Shown here: in pieces, positions 7,095 to 16,882 of the stretch
How positions within the stretch are numbered: the stretch's first letter is position 1
Layout of the letters: each line of letters opens with the position of its first letter
NCBI RefSeq assembly: GCF_000621745.1
Contig: NZ_JHXK01000008.1
Location: 280,046 to 344,045 of the forward strand
Reading direction: 5' to 3'
DNA: 64,000 nt
Source of the DNA: Clostridium beijerinckii HUN142
GTDB lineage: Bacteria > Bacillota > Clostridia > Clostridiales > Clostridiaceae
The notes under the pieces: model-generated
Database searches by the model: none
Seen by the model: only the letters and a program-made list of their open reading frames with translations
Told to the model about the DNA's origin: nothing
Translations under genes and position numbers: made by a program

Positions 7095-9401
7095 TTACTT
7101 TTTCTTTTTCCCACCCTTATATTTTAAAATTTCAGTTTCTATTTCCTTAAAGAAACTCTTTCCAGATTCTCCTTCATCAAGTATTAATACTTCAATAGCA
7201 TCCTCTAAAGTTTCCATAGTATATATATGAAACTTTCCGCTTCTAACATCATCTTCAACTTCACATCTTAATATTAACTCATCAGCATTTGTATTTGGAA
7301 TTAAAACACCCTTTCCATCTGTTTTATCAATAATACTACAAACTCTATGGAAGCCTTCAATTTTTTCATTAACACCGCCAATTGCCTGAATTTCTCCAAA
7401 CTGATTTATAGATCCAGTAACAGCAATATTTTGTCTTATTGGCCTCTTGCTTAAAGCCGATAGAATGCAAATTATCTCTGCAACAGAAGCACTATCACCT
7501 TCAAGCATTCCATAAGTTTGTTCAAAACTTAATTGAAAATCTACTGGCAATTTTTCATAAGGACTTATTAAATTACTTAATAATCCACGAAGTATACCAA
7601 TCGATTTTTCATGGATATTTCCACTCATTTTACATTCTTTATGAATATCTATTATCCTTCCATCTCCTATATTTGATAAGCATGTTATTCTCATAGGCTT
7701 ACCAAAACTATAAGATCCATTTCCAACTACAGAAAGTCCATTAATTATTCCTGTTTTTCTTCCATTTACTGTTATTAGTATTTTTCTACTTTTATAGTTA
7801 TCCATTATATCTTCCAAAATTTTTTCATCTTCATATGCTACATCAATTATATCTTGCTTTTCTATATTTTTTCTTTTATCTTCTTTTGCATTATTATTAG
7901 ATAAATGCAGTAACTTGTTTATATAGTAATCATCTATAGATATTTTATTTCTCTGTCCTGCAACCCTCGCAAGAAACTTAATCATTTCCCTAAGGGCATC
8001 ATCTGTTATATTCAATAAGTTATCTTTTTTTATCTTTTCTTTTATTAATCCTTCTATTGAATTTTTAGTAATATCAGTATATTTTAGTTCAGTACTTGCT
8101 TCTATTCTGATTGGAAATATTTGTTTGAAATCTTCATCGTTATCATATAATATCTGAAAACTTTCATAATCTCCTATTAAAATGATCTTCAAATTAATAG
8201 GAATTGATTCCGGCTTTAATCCTGCGATAGATATCATTTCTAAATAACTCTTAGTATAATTATAGTTTACTTTACCATGAATTAATGACTTCTTTAGATA
8301 GTAGTAACTTACTCCACTACTTACTAACGAACTTAACCTTAGTATAAGACATCCTTCATTAGCCTTTAACAAGCTGCCAGCAGAAATCAATGATATATCA
8401 GTACTATATCCCCCATTATTGTTTCTATATTCGATAGTACCAATTAAATTTCCAATAGTAGGATCTTCCTCATATATAACTCTCGGATGATCTATGCTAG
8501 AATTATCAACAATTACATTCACATCATACTTAGAGAATATATCTTTTAAATACTCTTCATCATCTTCCAAATTGATAGTGTAGCATTCAACTACCCTTTC
8601 TTCTATATCCTCATACATTTGAAGAAGATATTTATAAACAACATCTTGGGAAATAAATTGTAATAATAGATCATCTTTATAACTCTGCATATTCTTTTTT
8701 ATAAAATCTTTGTAAATACTTTTAAGTTTCTTAATCGATTTTATTTCAATATCCTTTAATGTCTCTAGGATTTCTTCTGCTTCTTTTTTTAATTTTGATG
8801 CTTGTTTTTCGATAGTTTCTTGAGTGTTACTTTCAAGACTATCATATTCATTTTGAGTCATTTCATTACCTTCATCTTTCAAAGGAATAAACACAAATCC
8901 TCCGCTAGTTGCTTTAACATCAAAATTCTTATTTTTTGCTGAATCCATAAGCTTTGTTATATAATTATTCCTTTTTTCACTTATTTCTTCAATAATCTCT
9001 TCCTTTTCATCATCTGAAGAACTGCTATAAAACTCTACTATGCATTCAAAGTATTTCTCTTTTATATCATCAATCATTTCTTTTAATATATTTCCTTTAC
9101 CATTTGGTAAAAGCAATACAGTAGGATTTAGTTGTTCTTGTGATGTTACATAGCAAATATCTTTTGGTGCAGGAATTTTTTCATATATATCTTCAACGCA
9201 CTCTATTAAATTCTCTAGTTTTTCTTTTGAAAATGAATCTACGTAATATATATTGTATCCTTCTTTTTCAACACTTAAGCTCTTTCTAATTTTATTTAAA
9301 GTAGATGTAAATTCAGGTACTCTATTCATATTACTTTCTTCAATGTTATCTGTACAAGAAGTACAAAAAATAATTTCATTTGGAGTTAATTCCTTCATCA
9401 T
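7095..9401 (-). CDS. Lon-like (S16) protease of the LonC type, Walker motifs absent
   Basis: 768 residues. The C-terminal Lon proteolytic domain has catalytic Ser637 in EGDSASVAEI and Lys680 in GGVNEKIEGF, 43 residues apart, the same spacing as in E. coli Lon. The middle (about 300-420) carries the AAA_32/LonB-LonC pattern (IYEEDPTIGNLIGTIEY, LISAGSLLKANEG). Where relatives have GYNIFVxGPxGTGK, this protein reads GYNIYYVDSFSKEKL (about 48-62), so Walker A is missing. Walker B reads EGCLILRL with no acidic pair. LonC-type proteases are known to degrade unfolded proteins without ATP. A long acidic/basic coiled-coil insert occupies about 110-260. ATG start after GGA. Stand-alone transcription unit. 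Confidence 0.85.
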   Translation of the reverse strand: MMKELTPNEIIFCTSCTDNIEESNMNRVPEFTSTLNKIRKSLSVEKEGYNIYYVDSFSKEKLENLIECVEDIYEKIPAPKDICYVTSQEQLNPTVLLLPNGKGNILKEMIDDIKEKYFECIVEFYSSSSDDEKEEIIEEISEKRNNYITKLMDSAKNKNFDVKATSGGFVFIPLKDEGNEMTQNEYDSLESNTQETIEKQASKLKKEAEEILETLKDIEIKSIKKLKSIYKDFIKKNMQSYKDDLLLQFISQDVVYKYLLQMYEDIEERVVECYTINLEDDEEYLKDIFSKYDVNVIVDNSSIDHPRVIYEEDPTIGNLIGTIEYRNNNGGYSTDISLISAGSLLKANEGCLILRLSSLVSSGVSYYYLKKSLIHGKVNYNYTKSYLEMISIAGLKPESIPINLKIILIGDYESFQILYDNDEDFKQIFPIRIEASTELKYTDITKNSIEGLIKEKIKKDNLLNITDDALREMIKFLARVAGQRNKISIDDYYINKLLHLSNNNAKEDKRKNIEKQDIIDVAYEDEKILEDIMDNYKSRKILITVNGRKTGIINGLSVVGNGSYSFGKPMRITCLSNIGDGRIIDIHKECKMSGNIHEKSIGILRGLLSNLISPYEKLPVDFQLSFEQTYGMLEGDSASVAEIICILSALSKRPIRQNIAVTGSINQFGEIQAIGGVNEKIEGFHRVCSIIDKTDGKGVLIPNTNADELILRCEVEDDVRSGKFHIYTMETLEDAIEVLILDEGESGKSFFKEIETEILKYKGGKKKK

Positions 9402-9740
9402 ATCTTATCCCACTTTGAAGCTATTATATAATTAATTAAAATATTTCAAAGCAGACCCCTCCCTAAATTGATAGTATATAATATTAATATTCTTTAAATG
9501 GCAAAATAGATATATTTTTTTATAAACTAAAACATAAATAATACTAAAAATCAGAACAAAATCAAATGCAACTGTGAAAACTAAGATTTTTTACGCATAT
9601 ATCTTTTCCAACTCATATGAGAAAAATATAGCAGGATAATATATTTTCTTTTTTTATTTTCTCTCAGAACGTAACTTTCTGAATTAATTTTTTTCATAAT
9701 TTATACATAGTCTTGACTTTAATATAAGTTCCTAGAGAAT
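9402..9740. other. Intergenic leader of the Lon-like gene
   Basis: No gene seen. On the minus strand a strong purine run (GGGAGGGG, near 9460) is followed by a TTG with five codons and a stop. A 7-base inverted repeat (CTTTGAA ... TTCAAAG) then ends just before the protease ribosome site. The rest (9480-9740) is AT-rich without a recognisable element. Confidence 0.4.
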
Positions 9741-9775
9741 AAAAAATGATTGCCTAGATATTAATCTTAGCAACC
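9741..9775 (-). terminator. Terminator after tspO
   Basis: Imperfect 12-base stem (plus strand GATTGCCTAGAT / ATCTTAGCAACC, 9748-9759 and 9764-9775) followed on the minus strand by ATTTTTT. It sits 40 bases after the tspO stop. Confidence 0.75.
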
Positions 9776-9813
9776 ATCTTAAAAGCATTAATTATATGAT
9801 ATATATAAACATT

Positions 9814-10314
9814 TTACATTTCATTTAACATCCAAATAAAAAAGTTCAACACACCTGCATATATCAACCAAGTCAAATAAAGAATTAGCAGAAACGCCTT
9901 ATTTCCAATTTTTCCATAAAACCTCTTTATAGTTAAAATTACAAAGATAATCAAAATAATAAGTTCTAAAAATGCTAACGCATAAAGCTTAAATCCGAAG
10001 AAAATTATAGTCCATAAAAAATTTAATAATAATTGTATAGCGTAAACAAATATTGCAGAGCTTACATCGATATTATCATATTTTAGAATATATACTTTAT
10101 ATGAACATATTCCCATAATTATATAAAGTATAGTCCACACAATCGGGAAAACCATTGCAGGAGGCGAAAAAGGTGGTTTAATTAAGCTTTCATATATTGA
10201 TCCCATGTTAGGGGCTAATAATGTTGAAAGACCACCTATTAAAAGTGGAATAATTATTGATACAAACAGCGGAATGATCCTTATCTTTTTTTTATTCACT
10301 TGCTTTTCTGACAT
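9814..10314 (-). CDS. tspO: TspO/MBR family membrane protein
   Basis: 166 residues, five predicted membrane helices. Family hallmarks are KPPFSPPAMVFPIVWTILY in the first loop and helix 2, QLLLNFLWTIIFF in helix 3, and a C-terminal LTWLIYAGVLNFFIWMLN. TspO proteins bind porphyrins and are tied to tetrapyrrole or oxidative-stress responses; the role in an anaerobe is open. The N-terminus is about 10 residues longer than usual and basic. ATG start 7-8 bases after GAGGTG. Monocistronic: it has its own terminator downstream, and the upstream neighbour ends 140 bases away. Confidence 0.93.
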   Translation of the reverse strand: MSEKQVNKKKIRIIPLFVSIIIPLLIGGLSTLLAPNMGSIYESLIKPPFSPPAMVFPIVWTILYIIMGICSYKVYILKYDNIDVSSAIFVYAIQLLLNFLWTIIFFGFKLYALAFLELIILIIFVILTIKRFYGKIGNKAFLLILYLTWLIYAGVLNFFIWMLNEM

Positions 10315-10454
10315 AGATTATACACCTCAAATTTAAGTAATTAGTTTAACATAACTAATTTAATATATGTTTATTTATGTAGAACTATGATTAATTATTT
10401 TTAGTGCTTATAAATTTACTTCTACTTATTCTTTTCATTTTCCACTAAATAATC

Positions 10455-12470
10455 CTACTCAATATATATATCCGAGAACTCTATATCTATTTTTTCTTCT
10501 AATAGATTTGTTTCCCAATCTTCATTAGCAAATTTATCATCATACAGTTGTTCTGCCCTAGGCATAATTATTGTAAATTTATTTCCTCTGCTATTGGATG
10601 TAAGTCGTATAGTTCCTCCTTGAAGTTCAACTAATGCTTTAGTCAAAAATAAACCTAAGCCGCTTCCTTCTTTTAATCTATTAAAAGTTTTATTCAGTTT
10701 AGTGAATTTATCAAAAATATATGGAATAGTCTCTTTATCGATTTTCAAGCCATCATTTTTAACTTTTATAGCAACTTTGTTGTCTATATCAAGCTCTACA
10801 CTAACATTTATTTTTCCGCCTTGCTTTCCATATTTAACAGAATTAGAAAGAATATTTAACATAATTCTCGTTACCATTTCCTTATCACAGTTAACATAGA
10901 TTTCTTCTTCCTGTGCATCAAATGTCAATGTATTATTTATTAATTTTATATATTTATTAGACGCCATTGAAACTTCCTCTACAATGTTAACTATATTATG
11001 CGCTTTTAAATTTGGAATTAAATATCCCTCTGAAATTTTATTAGCATCTATAAAATTATTAATCGTTCGTATAAGCCTTAAGCAATTTTGTTTTATAATC
11101 TTCCTATTCTTATTTACTCCATCCATATTATTTTCATTAAAATAAATTTGATTAACCTGTAATGCAGAAAATATAAGATTTATAGGCGTTTTTAATTCAT
11201 GAGAAATATTGGAGAAAAATTCTTTTTTTATTTCATCCTCTTGCAAATATTCTTCAAGGATTTCCCTCATCTTTTTATTTTCGTTAACTTCACTTATATC
11301 ATGTATGTAAAGAATTTTACTTATTTCATCTATAGAAGCCAAAAATATTTCAACTTCAAAATCAGTATGTTTCATTTTTATGCATGGAATATAATTTCCT
11401 GATCTTTTAATATCATCAAGCGTTATATCAAAATACATTTTTATAAAATCATTAATTTCTATTCCTAAGACCTCATCATTAGTTATGTTTAAAGTTTTTA
11501 ATGTCTTCTTATTTATGTATCTAAGTCTATCTAGATAAAATAGAAACACACCACCATAAATAGAATCAATTAGTTCATTATTCCTATCTCCACTTTTTTT
11601 TATCATTACACTTATTTCATTTAAAATAGAGTTCCTTTTTCTTAAGATAGAGTTAAGTTCTTTTTTGGTTTTAGTTGCATTTCCTATATTATTATTAAGT
11701 TCTTTTAATGAACTATCAACTACTTTACTTATTATGTAATTATAAAATTTATATAGAGTCATACATTTAACAATTAATACAAATTCAGAAATTTTCACAT
11801 AATTCATATAAAAACATATGAAACCTAAATAATTAAATAATATAAAAAAAATATAAAATATTATTTGCCTAAATTCATCAGTGGTAAATTGTTTTCTTTT
11901 AGATAACGTATCTTCTACCGTAGATATACATAAACCTATGCTTAACAAAACACTTGTAGCAATGCTCCATATAAAAAGTGATATTTTATATGGATTATAT
12001 ATTTCATCTCCCCCATTAAAACTAATACCAAGCATTGTAATAATTACTATTTCTACTATGCATATTAAAAGACTTTTTCTATCGCTATTTTTAACCATAA
12101 GTCCTATTTTTATTATGCAATATTCTAAAGTAGCGTGCATGCTATAAAGGAGTATGAAGTACCTTTTAGGAATATCATTAAATAACGTTATTATCTCAAT
12201 AATATTTATCCCTAGTATCATAATAAATATTAAATATATCACTTTAAATCTTGTTACAAAACCTTTACCGCCAAACTTCCCTCTTATCATATATACATAA
12301 ACGAACGCCACAATCATAGATATTGCAATTATATTATTCAATAACAAATAAAAGTTAACATTATCCGTAAGAATAGAGCATAAAATTATTAGTACCGTTA
12401 TAAAAGCATACTTTGGTATGTTTTTAATTTTTATCTTTATTTTATTCAATGCTAAGAAATCATGATGCAT
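10455..12470 (-). CDS. Orphan membrane sensor histidine kinase (second of a tandem pair)
   Basis: 671 residues: about seven membrane helices (20-245), a short coiled coil (255-290), a PAS-like region (about 300-395), HisKA with the phospho-accepting His424 in NISHELKTP, and HATPase_c with the N-box (NILSNSVKYG) and G2 box (GSGLGLFLTKALVELQGG). Its start overlaps the 3' end of the other kinase gene by 11 bases, with GGAAAGGG upstream, so the two are translationally coupled. No response regulator lies nearby. The architecture matches the neighbour throughout, so the pair arose by duplication. Signal unknown. In solventogenic clostridia orphan kinases of this general kind phosphorylate Spo0A directly; that role here is inference. 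Confidence 0.88.
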   Translation of the reverse strand: MHHDFLALNKIKIKIKNIPKYAFITVLIILCSILTDNVNFYLLLNNIIAISMIVAFVYVYMIRGKFGGKGFVTRFKVIYLIFIMILGINIIEIITLFNDIPKRYFILLYSMHATLEYCIIKIGLMVKNSDRKSLLICIVEIVIITMLGISFNGGDEIYNPYKISLFIWSIATSVLLSIGLCISTVEDTLSKRKQFTTDEFRQIIFYIFFILFNYLGFICFYMNYVKISEFVLIVKCMTLYKFYNYIISKVVDSSLKELNNNIGNATKTKKELNSILRKRNSILNEISVMIKKSGDRNNELIDSIYGGVFLFYLDRLRYINKKTLKTLNITNDEVLGIEINDFIKMYFDITLDDIKRSGNYIPCIKMKHTDFEVEIFLASIDEISKILYIHDISEVNENKKMREILEEYLQEDEIKKEFFSNISHELKTPINLIFSALQVNQIYFNENNMDGVNKNRKIIKQNCLRLIRTINNFIDANKISEGYLIPNLKAHNIVNIVEEVSMASNKYIKLINNTLTFDAQEEEIYVNCDKEMVTRIMLNILSNSVKYGKQGGKINVSVELDIDNKVAIKVKNDGLKIDKETIPYIFDKFTKLNKTFNRLKEGSGLGLFLTKALVELQGGTIRLTSNSRGNKFTIIMPRAEQLYDDKFANEDWETNLLEEKIDIEFSDIYIE

Positions 12471-14385
12471 CTATATATATCCCTTTCCTAAATTCAATAC
12501 TTACAGTTGTCCCTAAATTACTATTCCTTTTTATTTCGATTTTTCCGCCTTGTAATTCAATTAACTGTTTTACTACAAAAAGTCCTATGCCCGTCCCACT
12601 TTTTCTATCAGGGTTACAATTTACTCCAATTGAATATCTATTAAACGCTTCGTATATAAATTCTTCATCTATTCCAATTCCATCATCTTCTACTGATATA
12701 TTAACTTTGTCATCAAACTCGCTTACCACCACGCATATTTTGCCACCATCTTTGGTAAACTTCACAGCATTAGAAACTAAGTTTAGAATTATTCTATACA
12801 TAAATTCACGATCAATATCCAAGTAACATTCTTCAGTATTAGTATCAAAGATTAAATCTATATTATTTAACTTCACATACTCTACTAATGACATCACATT
12901 CTCCTCTATAACCTCAACTATATTCATATTCTCTAATCTTGGCGCTAAATAGTGAGAGTTTATTTTTGAATTATCTATTAAATTATTAGTTAATTTAATT
13001 AAAGAAATACAGTTTTGCTTAGATATATCATTATATTTCTTTAAAATGTTAAAGTCTTCTTTTTGAACATATATTTTTTCTACCTGCATTGCCGAATATA
13101 TTACATTTATTGGTGTTTTTAAATCATGACTTATATTTGAAAGAAATTCCCTCCTAATATTTTCCTCGATTTTTTTATTCTCAACTTCCTTTCTTATTTC
13201 ATCTACAAGAACCTTAGAAGTTCTATCTTTAATCAGTAGCAATTTCCATGATAAGTCCCCATAGTAAGGCAAAAATTCTGCTTTTATAAATTTTTTCTGA
13301 TTCCCTATATAAAGAATTGCATTATACTCTTTATTTTCTACATTATTATTTACAAATTCAATATAATTACTTATCTTCTTATTTATTATTCTTCGTTTTC
13401 TTGAAATTCCTGAAACCTTCAAAAATTGCTTATTCACAAATAATATTCTGTCATTATCTGCATTCAAAATCATAATTGGATGAGGCATGAACTTGAATAA
13501 TGTTGAATATAGATACTCTTTACTTTTTAATAAATTTATTGAACTTTCCAATTTAATATTTCCTAATTCTATTTCATGATTTAATTCATCTAATTCCCTA
13601 TTTTTATCATTTAATGAAAGTGATAAAGCCTTATATGGATCTTTCACTAACCTAGATATAATAAAATTCCAAAGCATTGTAAAGTTTGCAAAATGTATAA
13701 CTTCAATTAATGCATCTTTTATATATTGATTATCATTAAATGCATATATATTTACAAAAAATATCAGAACCGTTGAAGATATGTAAATTTTTATAATACT
13801 CCATCCATGTTCTCTTAAATAATTTGATTTTTTTAAATTCATAACTATTTTTATAAATGCTGGTATCTCAATAGCAGTATATATAATTTTCACGAAGAGT
13901 ACAGTTAAATTAGAAAAATGACTCAATAAAGTACATGTAGCAATTAAAATTAGTATTCCGTAACTCTCTATCTTTATTTTTCTTCTCTCTAAATAATATT
14001 CAGTTAATACATAACTAGTAAATGTTTCTATTAGTAATATGCTTTCTCTACTTAAATTTATATAATTCTTAATTTCGGTTAAATTATTTGCATCATAGAT
14101 TTTCATTATAAATCCAAAAATTGATATAAAAATCATTAGTGAAAAAAATATTATTACTATCTTCGAAACATATCTCTTATAAAATCTTCTCACTTGCTTT
14201 AATAATACAAATAAAATTATACTTAAACTTATGTAATAAATTCTAAAAATTAAAGGTATATGTATATCAGGGTCATTAACAATAAATCTTAATATAAAAT
14301 ATAAGAATATACTTACAATATAAATATGTAAAATTATAGATTTATTAATAACAAAATCATTAGATAGTCTTTTATGTTCTTCCAT
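12460..14385 (-). CDS. Orphan membrane sensor histidine kinase (first of a tandem pair)
   Basis: 641 residues: about seven membrane helices (15-245), a coiled coil (258-290), a PAS-like domain (about 293-390, ILNADNDRILFVNKQFLKVSG), HisKA with His420 in NISHDLKTP, and HATPase_c with NLVSNAVKFTKDGG, EDDGIGIDEE and GTGIGLFVVKQLIELQGG. ATG start 5 bases after GGGGG. Promoter-proximal gene of a two-kinase operon with no regulator gene. The membrane part does not resemble a periplasmic-loop sensor: loops are short, which points to sensing within or at the membrane. Confidence 0.88.
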   Translation of the reverse strand: MEEHKRLSNDFVINKSIILHIYIVSIFLYFILRFIVNDPDIHIPLIFRIYYISLSIILFVLLKQVRRFYKRYVSKIVIIFFSLMIFISIFGFIMKIYDANNLTEIKNYINLSRESILLIETFTSYVLTEYYLERRKIKIESYGILILIATCTLLSHFSNLTVLFVKIIYTAIEIPAFIKIVMNLKKSNYLREHGWSIIKIYISSTVLIFFVNIYAFNDNQYIKDALIEVIHFANFTMLWNFIISRLVKDPYKALSLSLNDKNRELDELNHEIELGNIKLESSINLLKSKEYLYSTLFKFMPHPIMILNADNDRILFVNKQFLKVSGISRKRRIINKKISNYIEFVNNNVENKEYNAILYIGNQKKFIKAEFLPYYGDLSWKLLLIKDRTSKVLVDEIRKEVENKKIEENIRREFLSNISHDLKTPINVIYSAMQVEKIYVQKEDFNILKKYNDISKQNCISLIKLTNNLIDNSKINSHYLAPRLENMNIVEVIEENVMSLVEYVKLNNIDLIFDTNTEECYLDIDREFMYRIILNLVSNAVKFTKDGGKICVVVSEFDDKVNISVEDDGIGIDEEFIYEAFNRYSIGVNCNPDRKSGTGIGLFVVKQLIELQGGKIEIKRNSNLGTTVSIEFRKGIYIDAS

Positions 14386-14486
14386 TTTTCCCCCTATTTT
14401 ATAAAATTATAAATTTATTATATCATTTTCTTATATTATGCCGCCTTACTTTTTATAAATAAATGTATACAATTAATTTTTTACAG

Positions 14487-14521
14487 AAAAAAATAGCCAG
14501 CAATCAGTTTAGCTAGCTATT
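14487..14521 (-). terminator. Terminator after the YhgE/Pip pair
   Basis: Ten-base stem with one wobble (plus strand AATAGCCAGC / GCTAGCTATT) followed on the minus strand by a run of seven T. It lies 35 bases after the second YhgE/Pip gene. Confidence 0.8.
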
Positions 14522-14556
14522 TATTCCAAATTATAATAATTATATTTGGAAAATTA

Positions 14557-16848
14557 TTAATGCCTCAATATTCCACTCATCTTTAATTTCTTCATAAACT
14601 TAATTGTAATACTATTCATAAATCCCTTTAATAACATTCCAGCAATTAATGAAACAAACATATATATACATAAAATTGCTATATCTTTAAATAATATTGA
14701 ATACACTATTCCTGCCATAATCTGTCTCATTCCACTAATTGCATATGTGAACGGCAAAAACGGAAATAACTTTTGAAAAAATGTCGGTGCAACTTCGATA
14801 GGAAAGTTTCCACTTGCACCTGCCATCTGAAGTACCAATATTATAACAATTGCTGCTTTTCCTACATCATCTAGTATACTTGCCGCAGTATATATAACAA
14901 CTACAAATATAATACTTACAAATATACTATAAAAAATATACATTATAGGATGAACTGAATAAACCTTGAGCATAATTAAGCTGCCTATACTTGCAACTAA
15001 TGCTTGGCATACTCCAATTGTCAAAAACAGTAATAGTTTTCCTAAATACATTTCATATGGCTTAATTTTTGTTCCATCATCAAATACAGGTGCTTCCAGT
15101 GATAGTAATGCAGACGCTAGCAATCCTCCAACCCATAAACAAAGTACTGTATAAAATGGAGTAGTAGCTGTACCATAATTAGGCCATGGGAACAATCTAT
15201 TATCTTCTATTTCAACTGGGCTAGCTACAAAATCACTTTGATTTTCCCAATTGCTTGTCATCATGTCCAATAATTCATCAATTTTATCTTCTTCATCCAT
15301 GTCTTTGATTTTATCTGCTAATTCATGAATCTTATTTTTAGCATCTGGTAATTTATTTTTTAAACTACTTAATTCATCGTTAGTTAAATGTGTAGCATCC
15401 TGTGAAACACTTAATAACTTTTCTACTTCTGGCAATGTATTTCTTCCCTCATCAATAATAGATAAGCTGTCATCTAAAACATTTCTAGTTGAATTAATAC
15501 TCTTTTCCACTCCTGTGACAATTTCCGAATCATAGTTGTCTGTAATATTTGCCACCAAACTATGTACTTCATCTACAACTTTTATAATATCCTTAAGAGT
15601 TTGAATATTTAATCCATCATTATCTATTTTTTTAACTTCTTCATCTGATTTATCAGCTACTACTTGTAATTTATCTTCAATAGTATCTAGTTTATCAATA
15701 TTATCCGAAATTATTTTACTTATATCTTTTAAATCATCTTGCATATCTTTTACTGCGTTTAATTGTTTATCTAATTTATCTGTTATTAATTTTATCGAAT
15801 CTACATTGGAAATATTATCACCAAATGAAGGCATTTTAATTTTTATATCACTTAATTTATCAATAAGTTTCTTTATATTTCTAAGTTTATATTTAACACT
15901 ATCAATTGTTTCTTCTGTTGCACTAGCAGAGTCCCTTATATTTAATAATACTTTTTTAGATACTTCTGGTAATACATTCTCATCCAGATTTTTAAGCTCT
16001 ACACTCGAATTATCAAGCACATTTTCTGATCTTATTAAGTCTTGCTTTATTATTGGAGAAATATCAGATAACTGCCCTTGAGTATCATCTAGAACTGATT
16101 TGCTATTATTCAAAAAATCACTTGAAGAGTCAAGAGCGTTAGATATTGTTGGAAGTATATCATTAGTTTTAGTTAACACATTTTCCAAATCAACTGTTCC
16201 GTTGCTTGCATTATCTAAAAGTGTTTCGATTTCTGACACATTGTCATCCAACTCATATATGTTATCAACAATTTTTCTAAGCTTAGGTCTATTATCTTGT
16301 ATATCAACTCCTCTTTCGTTGCATATCCTAAACAGTGCTCCTGAGACAGTCTTTATTACATTTTCATCTAACTCATTTTTTACGGTTTTTATACCTGAAT
16401 CTGTCATTTTAGGAGCGATTGCATTTTTCTTTTCATTTACTGTATAAATTAACCTTGGCTTATCAATATTTTTTTCCAGCAATGTAGTGATATCTTCAGA
16501 AAAGTTTTCTGGAATTTCAATTGTTGCATAATACTTTTCTAGCAGCAAACCTTGCTCCGCACTTTCCTTATCTGTAAAGACCCATCCTAATTTATCATTG
16601 TCCTTAAGTTTATCGACTAAATCTTTTCCTAAATTTATATTCTTGTCCTTAAATACTGTACCTTTATCGTCATTAATAATAGCAATCTTAATTCCAGCTG
16701 TATTGGAATAAGGGTCCCATGAAGCCTTTATATTTATCAACGAGTACATAGATGGAATAATTATCATTACCATAATCATAAGTCTTGCTACCCAATTAGT
16801 ACGTATTTTATTGATATCTCTTTTATATATTCTAAATATATTCTTCAT
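14557..16848 (-). CDS. YhgE/Pip-type membrane protein (second of a tandem pair)
   Basis: 763 residues. One N-terminal membrane helix (about 22-42) with the family motif RxMIMVMIIIPSMYSLINIKASWDPY; a conserved extracytoplasmic N-terminal domain (IAIINDDKGTV, LGWVFTDKESAEQGL, YYATIEIPENFS); a long helical, coiled-coil middle (about 200-540); and five to six C-terminal helices of the ABC-2 permease type, with LFPWPNYGTATTPFYTVLCLWVGG and GNFPIEVAPTFFQKLFPFLPFTYAI. The family includes the Lactococcus phage infection protein and is related to the EsaA subunit of type VII secretion; its function is not settled. It follows its paralogue by about 35 bases and shares its terminator. Confidence 0.9.
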   Translation of the reverse strand: MKNIFRIYKRDINKIRTNWVARLMIMVMIIIPSMYSLINIKASWDPYSNTAGIKIAIINDDKGTVFKDKNINLGKDLVDKLKDNDKLGWVFTDKESAEQGLLLEKYYATIEIPENFSEDITTLLEKNIDKPRLIYTVNEKKNAIAPKMTDSGIKTVKNELDENVIKTVSGALFRICNERGVDIQDNRPKLRKIVDNIYELDDNVSEIETLLDNASNGTVDLENVLTKTNDILPTISNALDSSSDFLNNSKSVLDDTQGQLSDISPIIKQDLIRSENVLDNSSVELKNLDENVLPEVSKKVLLNIRDSASATEETIDSVKYKLRNIKKLIDKLSDIKIKMPSFGDNISNVDSIKLITDKLDKQLNAVKDMQDDLKDISKIISDNIDKLDTIEDKLQVVADKSDEEVKKIDNDGLNIQTLKDIIKVVDEVHSLVANITDNYDSEIVTGVEKSINSTRNVLDDSLSIIDEGRNTLPEVEKLLSVSQDATHLTNDELSSLKNKLPDAKNKIHELADKIKDMDEEDKIDELLDMMTSNWENQSDFVASPVEIEDNRLFPWPNYGTATTPFYTVLCLWVGGLLASALLSLEAPVFDDGTKIKPYEMYLGKLLLFLTIGVCQALVASIGSLIMLKVYSVHPIMYIFYSIFVSIIFVVVIYTAASILDDVGKAAIVIILVLQMAGASGNFPIEVAPTFFQKLFPFLPFTYAISGMRQIMAGIVYSILFKDIAILCIYMFVSLIAGMLLKGFMNSITIKFMKKLKMSGILRH

Positions 16849-16882
16849 AATTAATTCCCCTAATATTGCAATATAGATTATT

